This document shows positions 44,276 through 55,485 of a DNA stretch of 64,000 bases, piece by piece. Both the position numbers and the translations under genes were made by a program. Where the stretch lies: assembly GCA_030278955.1 (NCBI GenBank), contig JAOANR010000008.1:39564148-39628147 (forward strand). The letters run 5' to 3'. Below the pieces are notes generated by a model. It was not told where the DNA came from. It made no database searches and saw only the letters and a list, made by a program, of their open reading frames with translations. The stretch comes from Hygrophila difformis. Its lineage: Eukaryota > Streptophyta > Magnoliopsida > Lamiales > Acanthaceae. Positions within the stretch are counted from its first letter, which is position 1; every line of letters begins with the position of its first letter.

Positions 44276-47200
44276 TGTAACACCCCGGATTTGATAACCC
44301 AGGGCGAGGTGTCACCGCCGCACCACCCTAGCAAGACACGGTTTCTCCGAGCTTGCTAAAGAGATGCAAGGCTATAAGTGTTGGAAAAAAAAAGGTTTTA
44401 AAAGCAAGTCCGGAAATACATATATTTAAAAATAATAATCATCCATACACGCAGCGGAAATATAAGTTGTGCAGCGGAAATAAAGTATAAGGGCCGACAT
44501 GGCCAAAACACGGGTTAAACAGGCCCGTTCATACTATAGTCTAATGCAAATTTAAAATAAAGAGTTCCCAAAAATTCCCATACATGTACGTGTTCAGTAT
44601 AATCCATATGCTCTGTAGGAAAAAGAAGGAAATGGTTTGGGTCAGCAAAACGTGCTGAGTAAGTTAACACCTAGCATGATTTAGGGGTTTCAAAGCCTTT
44701 AATTAAATTTAACAAAACCTGCTTGTAGGTAATACACAATTTGAGTTAATCATCTGCTAATAATTAAATGGCATAATTTAAAATAAGGATTTCCACGTGA
44801 TCATAGTTCGACTTACATGGTAAAATAATTTGCAAGGCATAATTTAAACAAAGAAATATTCAAGTCTCTTAATTTTCTCATGACTTCAGGATTTGGTATG
44901 TTAAGGATTTCACTCTTTCACTTTTGTTCGATATGATCTAGTATAATATGTTCTCGGGAAAATGGACCCGCAATAGTTTAAACGCATCCTAGGGAATCAA
45001 ACCCGTAGGAATCAACACACGACCTGGGGAATCGAACCCGCAGGAAAACAAACAATCGCCCATGGGGAATCGAACCCGCAAGAACTCAAATACTTCATAG
45101 GGAATTGAACCCGTAGGAATCAACACACATCCTGGGGAATCGAACCCGCAGGAAAACAAACAATCGCCCTTGGGGAATCGAACCCGCAAGAACTCAAATA
45201 CATCCTAGGGAATTGAACCCGTAGGAATCAACACACGACCTGGGGAATCGAACCCGCAGGAAAACAAACAATCGCCCTTGGGGAATCAAACCCGCAAGGT
45301 AATAGCACATTTCGGAAATTTCACAAGTTTCTCAAAATATAACTTTACACAAGTCGCTGTCTTACTCCGTAATTATTTAAAATTTCATTTTAAGTCCGAA
45401 AACTCTAGAATTTCACCAGTAACTCGAAAACACAGATACGAACAAGTTTCATGTTTTAAGTTTCTCGATCCGGGTTAAGGAAACGAGCCAAAAATCAAGT
45501 CTTTCACCAAAGTAGCATGCTGTCAGGTTTCAGAATTTGACAAAGCTTCAAAAATCGACAATTTGACACATCAAATGGACTCCAAAAATTCTGAAATTTT
45601 ATATTCACATACTAGACATGATTTTCTACAACTTTTATTTAGATTGTGAAGATCAATTCGGGCTATAAAATATAGGAACATGCTCATCAAGTTCGGACAT
45701 CTACACTGTCAGATTTTCGAAAACATTTTACAAAGCAGTTTATGTTCGGATCGTTTTGGGGTAGCAAACGTTGATGAAAATCGATGAAATTTTTACACAA
45801 CATAGTTTAATGTGTTAGGATCAAAAGTCTAGTTTTGAGTTTTTCGGTTTGAACTCTTGAAGTAGGGGTTTTGATCCGATTACAAATCTGTTACAGTTTC
45901 ATGTTCGACTTTTAGGGCAGGTCTGTTGGAGGCCGTTTTTGGATAACAAAACACAATGAAAAATTATGAAAATTTTACACAAACTAGATCTATGTCTTAG
46001 GAACATTTTTCATGTTTTGAGTTTTTCCGTTTGAGCAGATTTAGGTGTTCGAAAAATTCGCACAAAATTGTTGCGCTGAGGGTTTTTCGTGTTGACAGAT
46101 TTTAGAGTTATTAAATCCATATGTTTGGTTGAATTTTAAGTCACCCAAAACCAAGTAAGTATTAACTTACAGTGGGGATGATGTCTAGGAGGTCACGGGG
46201 TCGTCCGGAATCCACGGGATGTCACGAACAAATCTCCTCAAGTCGGTTTCTTCTTCCAACGTCCACGAACCGAATCCGCAAGTAAAAATCCTTAGTTAGA
46301 TTCGATTTTCGGATTCAAAAAGGTGTAGATAAACTCAAAAACTACTTACCAACGTCCTAGGGGTCTGTCTTCTCCTTCTCAAGTCCTTCTTGTTCGGATT
46401 TCGTCGTCGGAACTTCAAGAACACAAGGGATTTCGGGGTTTTCGACTTTGGGAAGAGTTGGAGAGAATGTGAGGAGAAGATGGCTGCTCTAGGGTTGTAA
46501 TTTTCAAATTTAGGGTTAGGGAGCAGTCTATGGTCGTCCCCTATATCCTTCCATAGCCCGGGATTGAGTTTCCATCGTCGGGGGTCGAAAATATGGCAAG
46601 AAAATCGTCGGGACGCGTTGTTTCCGTTTTCTGGGGAGCTCACGCGCTCTTGGCGCGCTCCTAGGCCAAAGACCGCGCAGCCAGCGCGCGGCCTCCGCCT
46701 GGACCTCGGTCCGGGTGGGTCCGTGCGATCTGATCGGGCCTTTTCTCATCTCTTTCGGACTTCTGTGCTCCTACGTTTTCGGGCTCAATTTTTCGGGTCA
46801 TTCTCGGATTATAAATTCTTATCTTAAATTAATCTCGTCTCGAGTTAATCCCGTACTTGAAATATTGAGTCCGTTGCATTTGGATTCGTCGGCTTCTAAT
46901 TCGTCGTCTTTTGACTCCCGTGCAACACTTTATCTAATTAATTTATTTCCAACCTCACGGGTTCCTGGAATTAAAATTCTTTTCTTTCTTGAATTTAGTT
47001 TCAATTCTTTTGACTCGATTTCATGGAATGTCTTCGGGCTTCCTTTCCCTCCTTTATTCCATTTTGAATTTTTGAATCTATCGGCGTTTCATTTCCGAGC
47101 AATAATTTATTGTGATAAATTATTTTCTTCTTCTCGGAGATATTTCAACCTTGCTTTGATTAAGAAATAAATTTTATTCCTTTGGACGCCGATAAAAATC

Positions 47201-47512
47201 CCGGGTATTACAGTCTACCCCCCTTAAGAATCAACTTCGTCCCCGAAGTTGGGTGTTAGCTTCTCGCGAGCTTGGAACTAAGGTCCTTTCTATTTTGTGC
47301 TATTGTTTGAATGCGTGATTGTATCATTATGTGTTGTTGTTCTTGATGTTGTTTTTATTATTTTATTATATCGTTCGACTGAACCCAGAATTGAAATTTC
47401 CAAGTTGCCTACGTACCCTGTGAAGGGATCAAGTCATTACGTAGTTCAAAACAATTTGAATTTGCTTATTCGAAATACAAAATATTCGGAATAGAATATT
47501 CGGGTCGTTACA
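44276..47512 (+). mobile_element. Solo LTR, Tekay-like, with 5-base target duplication
   Basis: It starts TGTAACACCCCGG and ends TCGTTACA (TGTAAC/GTTACA inverted pair). ATCTA flanks it on both sides (44271-44275 and 47513-47517). The inner phrase ATTACAGTCTACCCCCCTTA near 47210 is typical of long Tekay-type LTRs. No primer site, pol or second LTR is present, so it is a solo LTR of 3237 bases. Removing it and one ATCTA restores the gag frame exactly. Confidence 0.88.
44985..45297 (-). repeat. 108-bp tandem repeat with B-box-like motifs in the solo LTR
   Basis: Nearly three units of 108 bases, each of three sub-units with (T)GGGGAATCGAACCCGC or a variant. On the minus strand the motif reads GGGTTCGATTCCCC, which contains the pol III B-box GGTTCGANTCC. 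Five copies are perfect (about 45025, 45064, 45133, 45173, 45242) and four are variants. No A-box was seen at tRNA distance. Confidence 0.75.
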
Positions 47513-47976
47513 ATCTACTCAAACATGAATTCCAAGGCACTACATGCGATTTTCAGTGCAGTGACCGAGGACCAATATAGCATGATCTCTGCATGTACAA
47601 CGGCCTTAGAAGCATGGGAGATACTGGTAAACTCCCATGAAGGTTCGGCCTCTCTAAGAACTTCTAAGATCATTTTCATTGAAGCACAATTTCATAAATT
47701 GCATATGGATGAAACATGAGTCTGTTACTCCCCCTATCCCATTTAACTTATCGTGTTTGACTTCTGCACACAATCCAATGTATTTTTTCAATCATTAATA
47801 TCTCAAAATATGTATAATAAAAAATTATGTAAAATATGTATTCTAAAATTACACAATCATACGATTCTAACAAGATCCATCTCGACTATTTTTTTCCAAA
47901 TATATACCTACAATAATATTGAGTCAAAGCTGAATAATGAATAGTGTCAAAAAGTCAAACAAGACATATTACCTGG

Positions 47977-49318
47977 TAGGGGTGGGCAAAAAATCTAAAC
48001 CGAACCGTTGAACCACTGATCCGAATCGAATTTTTGGTTAATCGGGGTGTTCGGTTCGGTTACAAATACCTTAACACAGGTATTTATTCAGTTCGGTTCG
48101 ATTTCGGTTTTTGTAAAATTTTACCCCTGGTTAATCGAACCGAACGAAATATTATTATAAAATATAAATTTTTATATATTTTTATATTTATACTCGTCAC
48201 TTCCAAAACTAAATATAATATAATAATAATAAAATTCAAAACTACGTCACCTATAACCCACTAAAACATTAAACCCACTAGGACAGCAAGCCTAATTCTT
48301 TTGTCGCTGTCAAGTAACGTTGCACTCCAGTGCCACCCTCGCCTCTCATCCCCCTTCCCTTCCAAGCCACCTCGCCATTCACCATCCATCCGCCTCCACC
48401 GTTTCAGCGACGGAAAGGCAGCGAACAATCTTTCAGATCTGCCCTCTTCTCTTTTTCTCCCATTCTGTGAAGCCTCTACTCCAAGTATCCAACGCCGCTT
48501 ATCCCCCCTTCCCCTCCCAAAAGCTGCCGCTCGTTGAAACCAAATCGATTTCACTCTTCAAAACCTAATCTTTTGTAACAACCCTACCCCGGGCTGGGCC
48601 TGCAGACCATGCACCCCAACCCCTCCCCATGTGTGAAATCACATTCACCCCATGGTGGGTTGTTGGGAGTGGGATTTGAACACCCAACCTCCCCTTTAAC
48701 AACCACCCTAAGGTAAGGTTGTTACATCTTTTAAATCAAATCTCCTGGCCGCCGCTCGTCCTGTTCGATTCTTCCAGCGGGCAACAATGAATCGATTTTA
48801 CTCTTCCCGTGACAGAAGTTGCTCCATGAAAACCTACATCATTGCTCGCCCAACACAGACACTTCTCACCTTCTTCGAAAAATGCGGCGATGCTGACCGA
48901 CGCCCACGCCGTTCCTCCCTCGCTGCCACCGCACCTCTCTCCGACTGACACGACGACACCCCCTTACTCTCACATTCATAGTTTGTTGTTGCCGTTCTAC
49001 TTTTAAAAAATGAAGGGAATGAGTTTCTTGTTGATGGATTCCAATCGTTCACTTGTCTTTTTGCTGAAGGTTATTTAAAATTTGATTTTTGCTGGTATGT
49101 GTTTTGGATTTGGGAACAGGTTGGAAAAAAATAGCTCGGTTTCGATTTGGTTCGAATTATTCGCAAATAGTAGAATTTTATTTGGTTAACTGGAAATTCG
49201 GTTAACCAAATTTTTCGGTTTAGTTTCGGTTAGTATTTTGGAATATTTGTTCAGTTCGGTTCAGTTCGATTAGCAAATACCTGAAAAAGTTCGAGTACTC
49301 GAACCGTGCCCACCCCTA
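47977..49318. mobile_element. Non-autonomous hAT element with 8-base target duplication
   Basis: Ends are TAGGGGTGGGCA and its exact reverse complement TGCCCACCCCTA. TTACCTGG flanks both sides (47969-47976, 49319-49326), the 8-base duplication expected for hAT. No transposase in 1342 bases. Near both ends TTCGGTT(C/A) repeats are frequent. The middle (48290-49070) is GC-richer and has short frames that may be captured leader DNA, but nothing is recognised. Confidence 0.9.
48574..48726. mobile_element. 153-bp MITE inside the hAT element
   Basis: Ends TGTAACAACC and GGTTGTTACA pair perfectly, and the arms stay similar for about 20 bases. TCTTT flanks both sides (48569-48573, 48727-48731). The inner GGGATTTGAACACCC resembles a tRNA T-arm in reverse. 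Confidence 0.8.
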
Positions 49319-49863
49319 TTACCTGGGATGGAGGGAGTAACAGTTATTTTGGTAGAATCCGTACTTCAACCAACCAGGCTCAACAGCTTGGTAAAACCTA
49401 CTCCTCGAAGGAGATAGTTCGAAAAATTGTAGGTACACTTCCAGAGAGATTTAATCCGAAGATCGCTGCCCTGGAACTACAAAAGGTTTATGCTACTATA
49501 ATTGTTCATCAAGTGATGGGTATATTACAATCATGGGAGATGGAGCACTGCAAGAGATTCACAGGTAAAGCCGTGGCATTCAAACTGGAGTCCAAACTCC
49601 AAACCGAACCTCCGACAGATGAGTCTAGCCCAGATGATGATGATGATGAGGATTTGGTTATATTATCCAAACACATAGCCAAGTTCCTCAGAGAAAAGAA
49701 TTCCAAACAATTTGGGAACAAGAACGGAGAAAGCTCATCTAAGAAAAGAACAGAAAGGAAGAAAGGCGACGAATATGAAAAAAAAAGCAGTCCAAAGAAT
49801 CTTCTGATTCCAGGGGACCCAAATGCTTGGAGTGTGGAGGTTATGGCCATGTGAGAGCTAATT

Positions 49864-50517
49864 GTGGAAACCTCAACAACAAATCAAGAGACTCTAAGAA
49901 GACCAACTGTGCCACCTTTAGTAATGAAGAAAGATCAAACTCCAATGATAGTGATGATGAAACAAGAGTGGCAATTGCTCGCCTCATGGGATTCAGATTC
50001 TGAGACAGAATCTGATGTTGGTAATCTTTTTATCTGTGTTTCTCCTTTTATTATTGATGAAAGTTCTACTTATACCTCTAACAAGGAAGGGAAACAAACC
50101 ATTGAGGCACTCAATGATCTTTATGATGAAACATTTGAGAAACTGGAAGAAACAGAGAAGGAACTGAGGAACACTAGAATTGATCTCGAGGCCCTAAGAG
50201 GAGATCACCTTGCGCAGAAACATGAACTTGAAGAACTCACAGCAAAATATTATGTTCTGATGGAGGAGCTGGCAGAAGTTCAAAATGATCGAGATAGACT
50301 GAGCTACTTGGTTCATGTGTTGGAACCAAGCTCACGGGACATGTACATTAGAAAGGAAGAACTTGCCAAAGAAGTCGATGAGCCCAAATTAGAAAATGAA
50401 GCACTCACAGAGCAAATCAATGTTCTAACCAATCAGAAGGATGACTTCAAGCAGCAAAGGATCGCTCTAACTGAACAAGTACAAGAGCTGAGTACCAAAG
50501 TATCTATTTTAGAATAG
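49864..50517 (+). pseudogene. Coiled-coil part of copia gag-pol linker
   Basis: The open frame of 217 codons starts with residues of the zinc-knuckle region, then an acidic part (SWDSDSETESDVG) and a long coiled coil from about residue 75 (LEETEKELRNTRIDLEALRG and so on) to a TAG at 50515. SIRE-type elements have such a coiled coil between gag and protease. It ends in a stop where the original frame goes on (SKMNKGKDVLEQI). Confidence 0.65.
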
Positions 50518-50679
50518 TTGACCAGTAAAATGAACAAAGGCAAAGATGTTCTAGAACAAATCCTTTCGTCTACGAGAGCTCATGGTGACAGACGTGGAAT
50601 TGGTTACACATATGGAAGTGTCAGTTCATTACAAAGGTGCTTTGTGAAAGAAAACTATTTCTGATAAAGTTCCAACGAG

Positions 50680-51516
50680 AATCACAAAGGAGATCGTTGA
50701 TCAAGTCAAAGGATCAAAGACAAGGACCAGAAGGCGTGTCACAACTCCTGTGCCCCTGGAATGTGACTATTGTCACAATTATGGTCACAAGGTAGGAACT
50801 TGTCACTTTTTTGTCAGAGATGATTTACCCGGAAGACCAGTCATTAGGCTTAATGAAGAACTTGAAGAGGAGCATGTCTAGAAGAGAATGGCGTATGAAA
50901 GGAACCATGTTGTGTCACATGACTTTCCAGTCTTCTACCAAGTCTAGAAAAAAGACAACCTGATACTTTGATAACGGGTGCTTGAGGCATATGACTGGGA
51001 ACAAAGAGCTTCTTGTGAACTACAACGAGATAGATGGAGGATATATTATCCTTGGAGATGGCAAGAAAGGCAAGGTTGTCGGACAGGGTTCCAAGTGATG
51101 GACTACCTGCGCTGAACACAGTCTACTATGTTGAAGGTCTTCATGCCAACCTCATCAGCATTAGCCAGCTATGCGATGATAATCTTAAAGTTGTCTTTGA
51201 CAGGGAGTATTGTGAAGTTCTTAATTATAATCTTGATTGCATTATAAGACGACTTAGGTCTCGTAACAATTGTTATCTACTTACACAATCTTGTTTTTCT
51301 ATTGAGAGGCAGGTACCTATCAGACGCATCTATGGCATGAGAGATTAGGACACTTGAACTTCAAAGACTTAATCAAGTTGAGCCGAACAGGAACAATTAG
51401 AGGCTTTCCATCATTGAAGAAATCTAATCAACTTGCAGATATCCTTACCAAGAATTTGGATGTGACTAGGTTCAAATCACTGAGGCGCAATCTGGGCCTA
51501 TGTTTTTCTCATTAAA
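50680..51516 (+). pseudogene. copia zinc knuckle, protease and pol ends, with pol core deleted
   Basis: Readable in several frames: CDYCHNYGHKVGTC (about 50762), the protease-like FDNGCLRHMTGNKELLVNY (about 50965), YVEGLHANLISISQLCDD and LRSRNNCYLL. Then comes the pre-integrase LGHLNFKDLIKLSRTG (about 51340), and directly after it QLADILTKNLDVTRF and SLRRNLGLC, the very end of copia pol, with a stop at about 51514. The junction near 51420 removes the integrase core, RT and RNase H, some 3 kb in full elements. Confidence 0.8.
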
Positions 51517-51658
51517 TGGGCTAGGTTAGTACTGGGCCGCGGGGATTCTCTTAAAATTATTATTTCCGGCCCAAGCCCATGGGGAATTGGTTTTAACCGG
51601 TTGAGGTAGTTTCCCCACTCTCTTGCATCATTATTCCCTATCACTCCCACTTCGAATC

Positions 51659-51660
<2 letters not shown>

Positions 51661-51706
<46 letters not shown>

Positions 51707-51714
51707 TCTCTCTT
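51661..51714. repeat. CT microsatellite
   Basis: About 25 CT units with one or two interruptions. It lies in the spacer between the pol end and the env-like frame. Confidence 0.9.
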
Positions 51715-51763
51715 TCGACTCTGCATTGCCATTTCCCCTTTGAAATTCAAATTTTTCTCAACA

Positions 51764-53397
51764 ATGGTTGATGAAGGAAGCTCCTCTGGTCCAAAAAATG
51801 TTGCCATAGATACCATTCCTTTGCAATATGATGATTCCGAGTATCGTCTCCATCTTCGCCTTGTTAGTTCGCCTATGGGTGATGTATTTGAAGATGCTCA
51901 TGAAGATGTTAATGATATTATCGATGACTATTTTTTCGATAATCCGGATGTTTCCACCAAGGAGGGTGAATACCCTTAGTCCACTGCGAGAATCCACCAG
52001 TTGAAACAGATCCAACAGCGTGTGTTCCGACAACAGAAAACCCTAATCCGGGTTCTGGAAGTCTGACTCCTCCCTCAGTCCCTGTTTCCGGTGCTTCTCC
52101 CTCCATTCCGGTGCCACCTGATCCCAGTTCACCTCTCTTACCTTCCGCCGTTGCCACTAGCAGAGGACTTCTGATGCTGGATCCTCAGTTTTCTCCTTCG
52201 GCACACTCTGGCAGTGCTAAGCAAGTTCCATTTGATAGTTCCCCTAATCCAGATATTCAACAACTCAAAAACAACCCCCGGTTGATGATGATGATATCCC
52301 ACTTAATGTCTTGAGGAGGAGTGCTCGCGAAAAGGGCAAGAGGAAATCTTTTCCTACTCCTCCCAAGCCTCATCAATCAAAGAAGCAGAAACCCTCCAGG
52401 AAGAAGAAGCCCATTCTTGAGCCTCTTGTGACGGATGCCCATTCTGATAAGTATTTCTCTATTGAAGGGGAAAGGTATGCCGAGGAAACCCTTAACACTC
52501 GTGGTTTTATCTTGAAGAATGTTATGCACATCCCTATATGATCAGATTAGTTTTTCTGCTTATTTTGAGAAGAAACATCTTAATACTCTTGATCCTAGTG
52601 TGTGGTCTACTTCTCTTAAGAAGTATTCCCCTGCTATTGTTAGAGAATTCTATGCTAACTTGCATCCTACTTCCCCCTGGTATTGCAAGATCTATCTTAG
52701 AGGAGAATTGCTTGATATCACCCCCTCTGTTTTTCATTAGTTGTTGGAACTACCTGCCAACAACGATATGACAAATCCCTTTGATCTGCTAGATGTTGAT
52801 TTACCTGATATTGGTGTTGCTATCTCTTCTACAAAGAAAAGAGCTTTTGGTCGCAATTCCATGAGCCCCTGTGATCTGTCTATGAAGTTTAATTGTCTAT
52901 TTAGAATTGTAGCCTCGAACTTTCTCCCCACTAACAATGCCAGTCAGCTTAGTTCCACCATGGGTAAACTGTTATATTCTATTCACAATTGTCCTGAAAT
53001 TCTTAATTTTGGCTATATGATCCTTAAGCACATGATGAGGTTTGCTACGGCCAAAATTGAGAGGAACACACAGTTGCCCTATCCTGCTCTTATTACCCTG
53101 CTTGCTGCCTCTTGTCATTTGTTGCCCTTCACTGAAACCTTCATCAAGATCAAGCAGCATTTTCCCTCAGACAAGCTCAAAGGACTCCACAATGACTTCA
53201 AGCATGGTCCTCAAAAGCTTGGTTCTGGTTTGGTGGATTATGTTCGGGTTGAACTGCAACAGGTCGAGAAAGAGCTGGCCCAGCTGAGTGACATGCAGAT
53301 GGGGTTGAAATGCAAGGTTCGAAAGCTGGTTGCATTATTGAGACATTCTTTTATAGCTCAACCTGAGGGGGAGGCTGGCTCTGAAGCAACTCTTTGA
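51764..53397 (+). pseudogene. env-like ORF of the SIRE-type element, frameshifted
   Basis: From ATG 51764 (MVDEGSSSGPKN) the product has an acidic start, a Pro/Ser-rich linker (to about 52290), a Lys-rich part (REKGKRKSFPTPPKPHQSKK), and the region REFYANLHPTSPWYCKIYLR, then PYPALITLLAASCHLLPF, and ends in a coiled coil (LQQVEKELAQLSD) at 53397. It is spread over at least four frames; breaks lie near 51977, 52295, 52540 and at the TAG 52738. This matches the extra ORF after pol in SIRE-type copia elements, called env-like; its role is unproved. Confidence 0.65.
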
Positions 53398-53774
53398 TCT
53401 GACCAAGTAATGGAGAGTATCAGTGAAAGATGATGGTTGTTCTAACAACTCTGGTTTGCTATTTGGGATACTTTATTATGCTCCTGGATTTCTGGTTTTC
53501 TGGTTTGTATCTAACTGATATTTGGTTTGGATCTATACTTTTGGATGCTGTGTTGATTTGTTGCTATGATTGCTTGGATTATGCCTACATTTCTGTGATA
53601 TATCTCTTAAAGCATTATGGTGTTGTGGTAGGCATATCCTTACATGTTCTATATCTTGATGCATATTGACTGTTGGTGATATCATGATCTCACTACTATT
53701 TGAACATGTTTATGATATCTGAGTCATGTCCTGTACTTTTCACTTCTTTGACTACTTGGCCCAATCATCTTCAC
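53398..53774 (+). other. Spacer between env-like ORF and purine tract
   Basis: T-rich noncoding stretch of the copia element, no other structure seen. Confidence 0.4.
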
Positions 53775-53786
53775 AAAGGGGGAGAT
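53775..53786 (+). other. Polypurine tract of the copia element
   Basis: AAAGGGGGAGAT stands right before TGTTAAAACC. This is the usual purine tract of SIRE-type elements and marks the start of the 3' LTR. Confidence 0.75.
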
Positions 53787-54570
53787 TGTTAAAACCTTTG
53801 TTGTGACAACCCTCAAACAACGGGCATATTACTTCACTAAAAAGTACAAAAATACACTGACGTTCTTCCCTTAGAAGGCTTTTAGGGGTTTTGGATGGGC
53901 CTTACGCAACTATAAATACCTGTTTTCGTCCTTGTTGTTCATAGTAAGAAATTCTAGCCGCATTTCAAGGAGAAAAATAGAGCTTCTTCAAGGTCCTTCT
54001 CTGCCATGGAAATCTGAAGGAAGTTGAAGCCACAATCCCCCCAATCCATTGTTGGCGGAAGGCAGAAACAACCGTTCTACAGCTGGGTAATCTCTTGTTA
54101 TCTGCCTGCTGCATTTATATGGGGATTTTAGTTTGTTTTTAAGTTTCACATGTTATGTTTCTTGTAAACACAAACATGGGCTTGTCTTGGGTGTTGTATC
54201 ACCATTGTGCTCAATTAGATCTAAGTAGCTAGATATCACAAACACCATTTTAACACCTCTAGTGGAATATTGTGCAATTGAGTAGATAATCCTTGAAGCT
54301 CCCATTTGTTTCCTTAGTATATTGGAGAGATAAGGAAGTTCACTGGAATGTAAGGGTGTGTAAGATGGGTTGATGAACCTTTCAACATGTTGTGTGATGA
54401 TCTAGTAAAATCCTGGCTTGGAGCCCCCAGATGTAGATCTGTGAATCGAACTGGGTGACCAATTTGTGGTGTTCTTTACTTTTACTTCCGCACTCTGTTC
54501 TGTGTCTGCCTTAGGTTGTTGTCTGCAGGTTGTTGAGACTACGCTCAAACAACGCACACATTGTTTTCCA
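53787..54570 (+). repeat. 3' LTR of a SIRE-type element, probably incomplete
   Basis: It starts TGTTAAAACCTTTG after the purine tract. Near 54430-54470 it has CCCCCAGATGTAG and CGAACTGGGT, which occur in the same order in the 5' LTR (43828-43858, CCCCCAGACGTAGG, CGAACTGGGT). The starts of the two LTRs differ. The right border is unclear because a MITE begins at 54579. Confidence 0.55.
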
Positions 54571-54578
54571 TACAGTTT

Positions 54579-54879
54579 GGGCCTGTCAGGGAGCTTTAGC
54601 TTTTATATCAAAATAATAACCCCGTTTTGCATTCTAGCTTTAGAAGGTTTTAGCTGTGAATTATAGCTACGAAAAGCTATACAATTAGAAGCTAGATTGA
54701 GTAGACTTTGAGAGCTTTCGGAAGCTACTTTCCAATTTAATTAATTTTCATGTCATCAAATTACAAATTATGACAGCTATAGCTACAACAACTTATACCG
54801 AACACTTATGTAAAAACTGATAGCTGCAACTCCCTACAGCTTCAGTTCGCAGCTACAGCTCTACGTGCAGAACAGACCC
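54579..54879. mobile_element. MITE with GGGCCTGT/ACAGACCC ends, worn
   Basis: Left end GGGCCTGTCAGGGAGCTTT, right end (reversed) GGGTCTGTTCTGCACG. AGCT-rich inner sequence (AGCTACAGCT, AGCTATAGC) like the next element. The left end has lost a few bases compared with 55098. Flanks do not form a clear duplication. Confidence 0.6.
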
Positions 54880-55097
54880 TAAATCTATCAAAGAAGTTGG
54901 CTTGAGTAGTATGCGGCTCCAACAACTTAAAGCAAATTTTTCGAGTTCAAGCATTTATATATGCAGAATTTTGTTTTGGGAGAGACATCCCTTCAATGTC
55001 CACTCGGTTATCGAAGAATTAGTGTTGGACCAATGACACCTAAGAATACCTGAATTACACCCAAAATCATATCACATAAATGTTAAATTTACACATA

Positions 55098-55482
55098 GGG
55101 CCTGTTCTGCACACGGAGCCGTAGCTGTGTGCTGAAACTGCGGGCTGGAGCTGTAGGGAGCTATGAGAGCTGTGACTGTCAGTTTTATTTAAGTGTTCGG
55201 TAAAACTACTATAGCTGTCATAAAATTTATACAATGACATTAAAAAAACATATTTATGTAGGCACTATTGGGTAGTGAGTTGGTTATTGGGTTAAAATTG
55301 TAATTGAGCATAAATAAACATGCTAGATTTTTTTTTTTAATGTTGCTTTATGTAGCTTCTATTTGTAGAGCTTCAAATTGTAACTACAGCCCTCAAAAGC
55401 TAATGTGCGGAACGGAGCTACAATTTTAATATAAAATCAAAAGCTACTAAAAGCACTCAAAAGCTCCATGCAGAACAGACCC
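55098..55482. mobile_element. MITE with GGGCCTGTTCTGCA ends and ATA duplication
   Basis: Ends GGGCCTGTTCTGCA and TGCAGAACAGACCC differ at one base in 14. ATA flanks both sides (55095-55097, 55483-55485). 385 bases, rich in AGCT. A 3-base duplication suggests a PIF/Harbinger (Tourist-like) or CACTA MITE. Confidence 0.7.
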
Positions 55483-55485
55483 ATA

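Larger units (their letters stand above)
47728..49337. mobile_element. Stowaway-like MITE 3, split by a hAT element
   Basis: Ends CTCCCCCTATCCC at 47728 and, reversed, CTCCCTCCATCCC at 49337, flanked by TA on both sides (47726-47727, 49338-49339). Without the hAT insertion it would be about 260 bases. It lies in copia gag. Confidence 0.8.
44067..49860 (+). pseudogene. gag: copia gag in three pieces
   Basis: Piece 1 (44067-44275) starts MSQGWSFNKPPLLDGTNFSF, has a TAA after the Trp, and goes on to KKEWSAGERIY. Piece 2 (47518-47717) goes on exactly in frame as SNMNSKALHAIFSAV, TALEAWEILVNSHEG. Piece 3 (49340-49860) gives YFGRIRTSTNQAQQLGKTY, LPERFNPKIAALE and a Lys/Ser-rich end with part of a zinc knuckle. 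Between pieces lie a solo LTR and a MITE. The gag fits the UBN2 type of copia gag. Confidence 0.85.
42782..54570 (+). mobile_element. SIRE-like Ty1/copia element with nested insertions
   Basis: A 5' LTR (42782-44021), primer site, gag, a protease remnant, an env-like ORF, a purine tract and a 3' LTR start follow in the order of the SIRE (Maximus) lineage. Integrase, RT and RNase H are missing: the gag-pre-integrase region runs straight into the last codons of pol. A solo LTR (44276-47512) and a Stowaway MITE (47728-49337) sit inside gag. The 5' and 3' LTR starts (TGTTGGGGAT and TGTTAAAACC) do not match, so either the LTRs come from two related elements or recombination has joined them. Confidence 0.75.

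Noticed and set aside
44989..45189. Minus-strand frame with internal protein repeats
   Set aside because: It is only the translation of the 108-bp tandem repeat in the solo LTR.
44985..45297. tRNA genes
   Set aside because: Only B-box-like motifs; no cloverleaf or A-box at the right distance.
46335..46827. Overlapping frames of 70-100 codons in the solo LTR
   Set aside because: They lie on both strands of a GC-richer LTR part and have no likeness to proteins.
48301..48568. Frames inside the hAT element as a captured gene
   Set aside because: Ser/Pro-rich, overlapping on both strands, and no family recognised; left as possible captured leader DNA.
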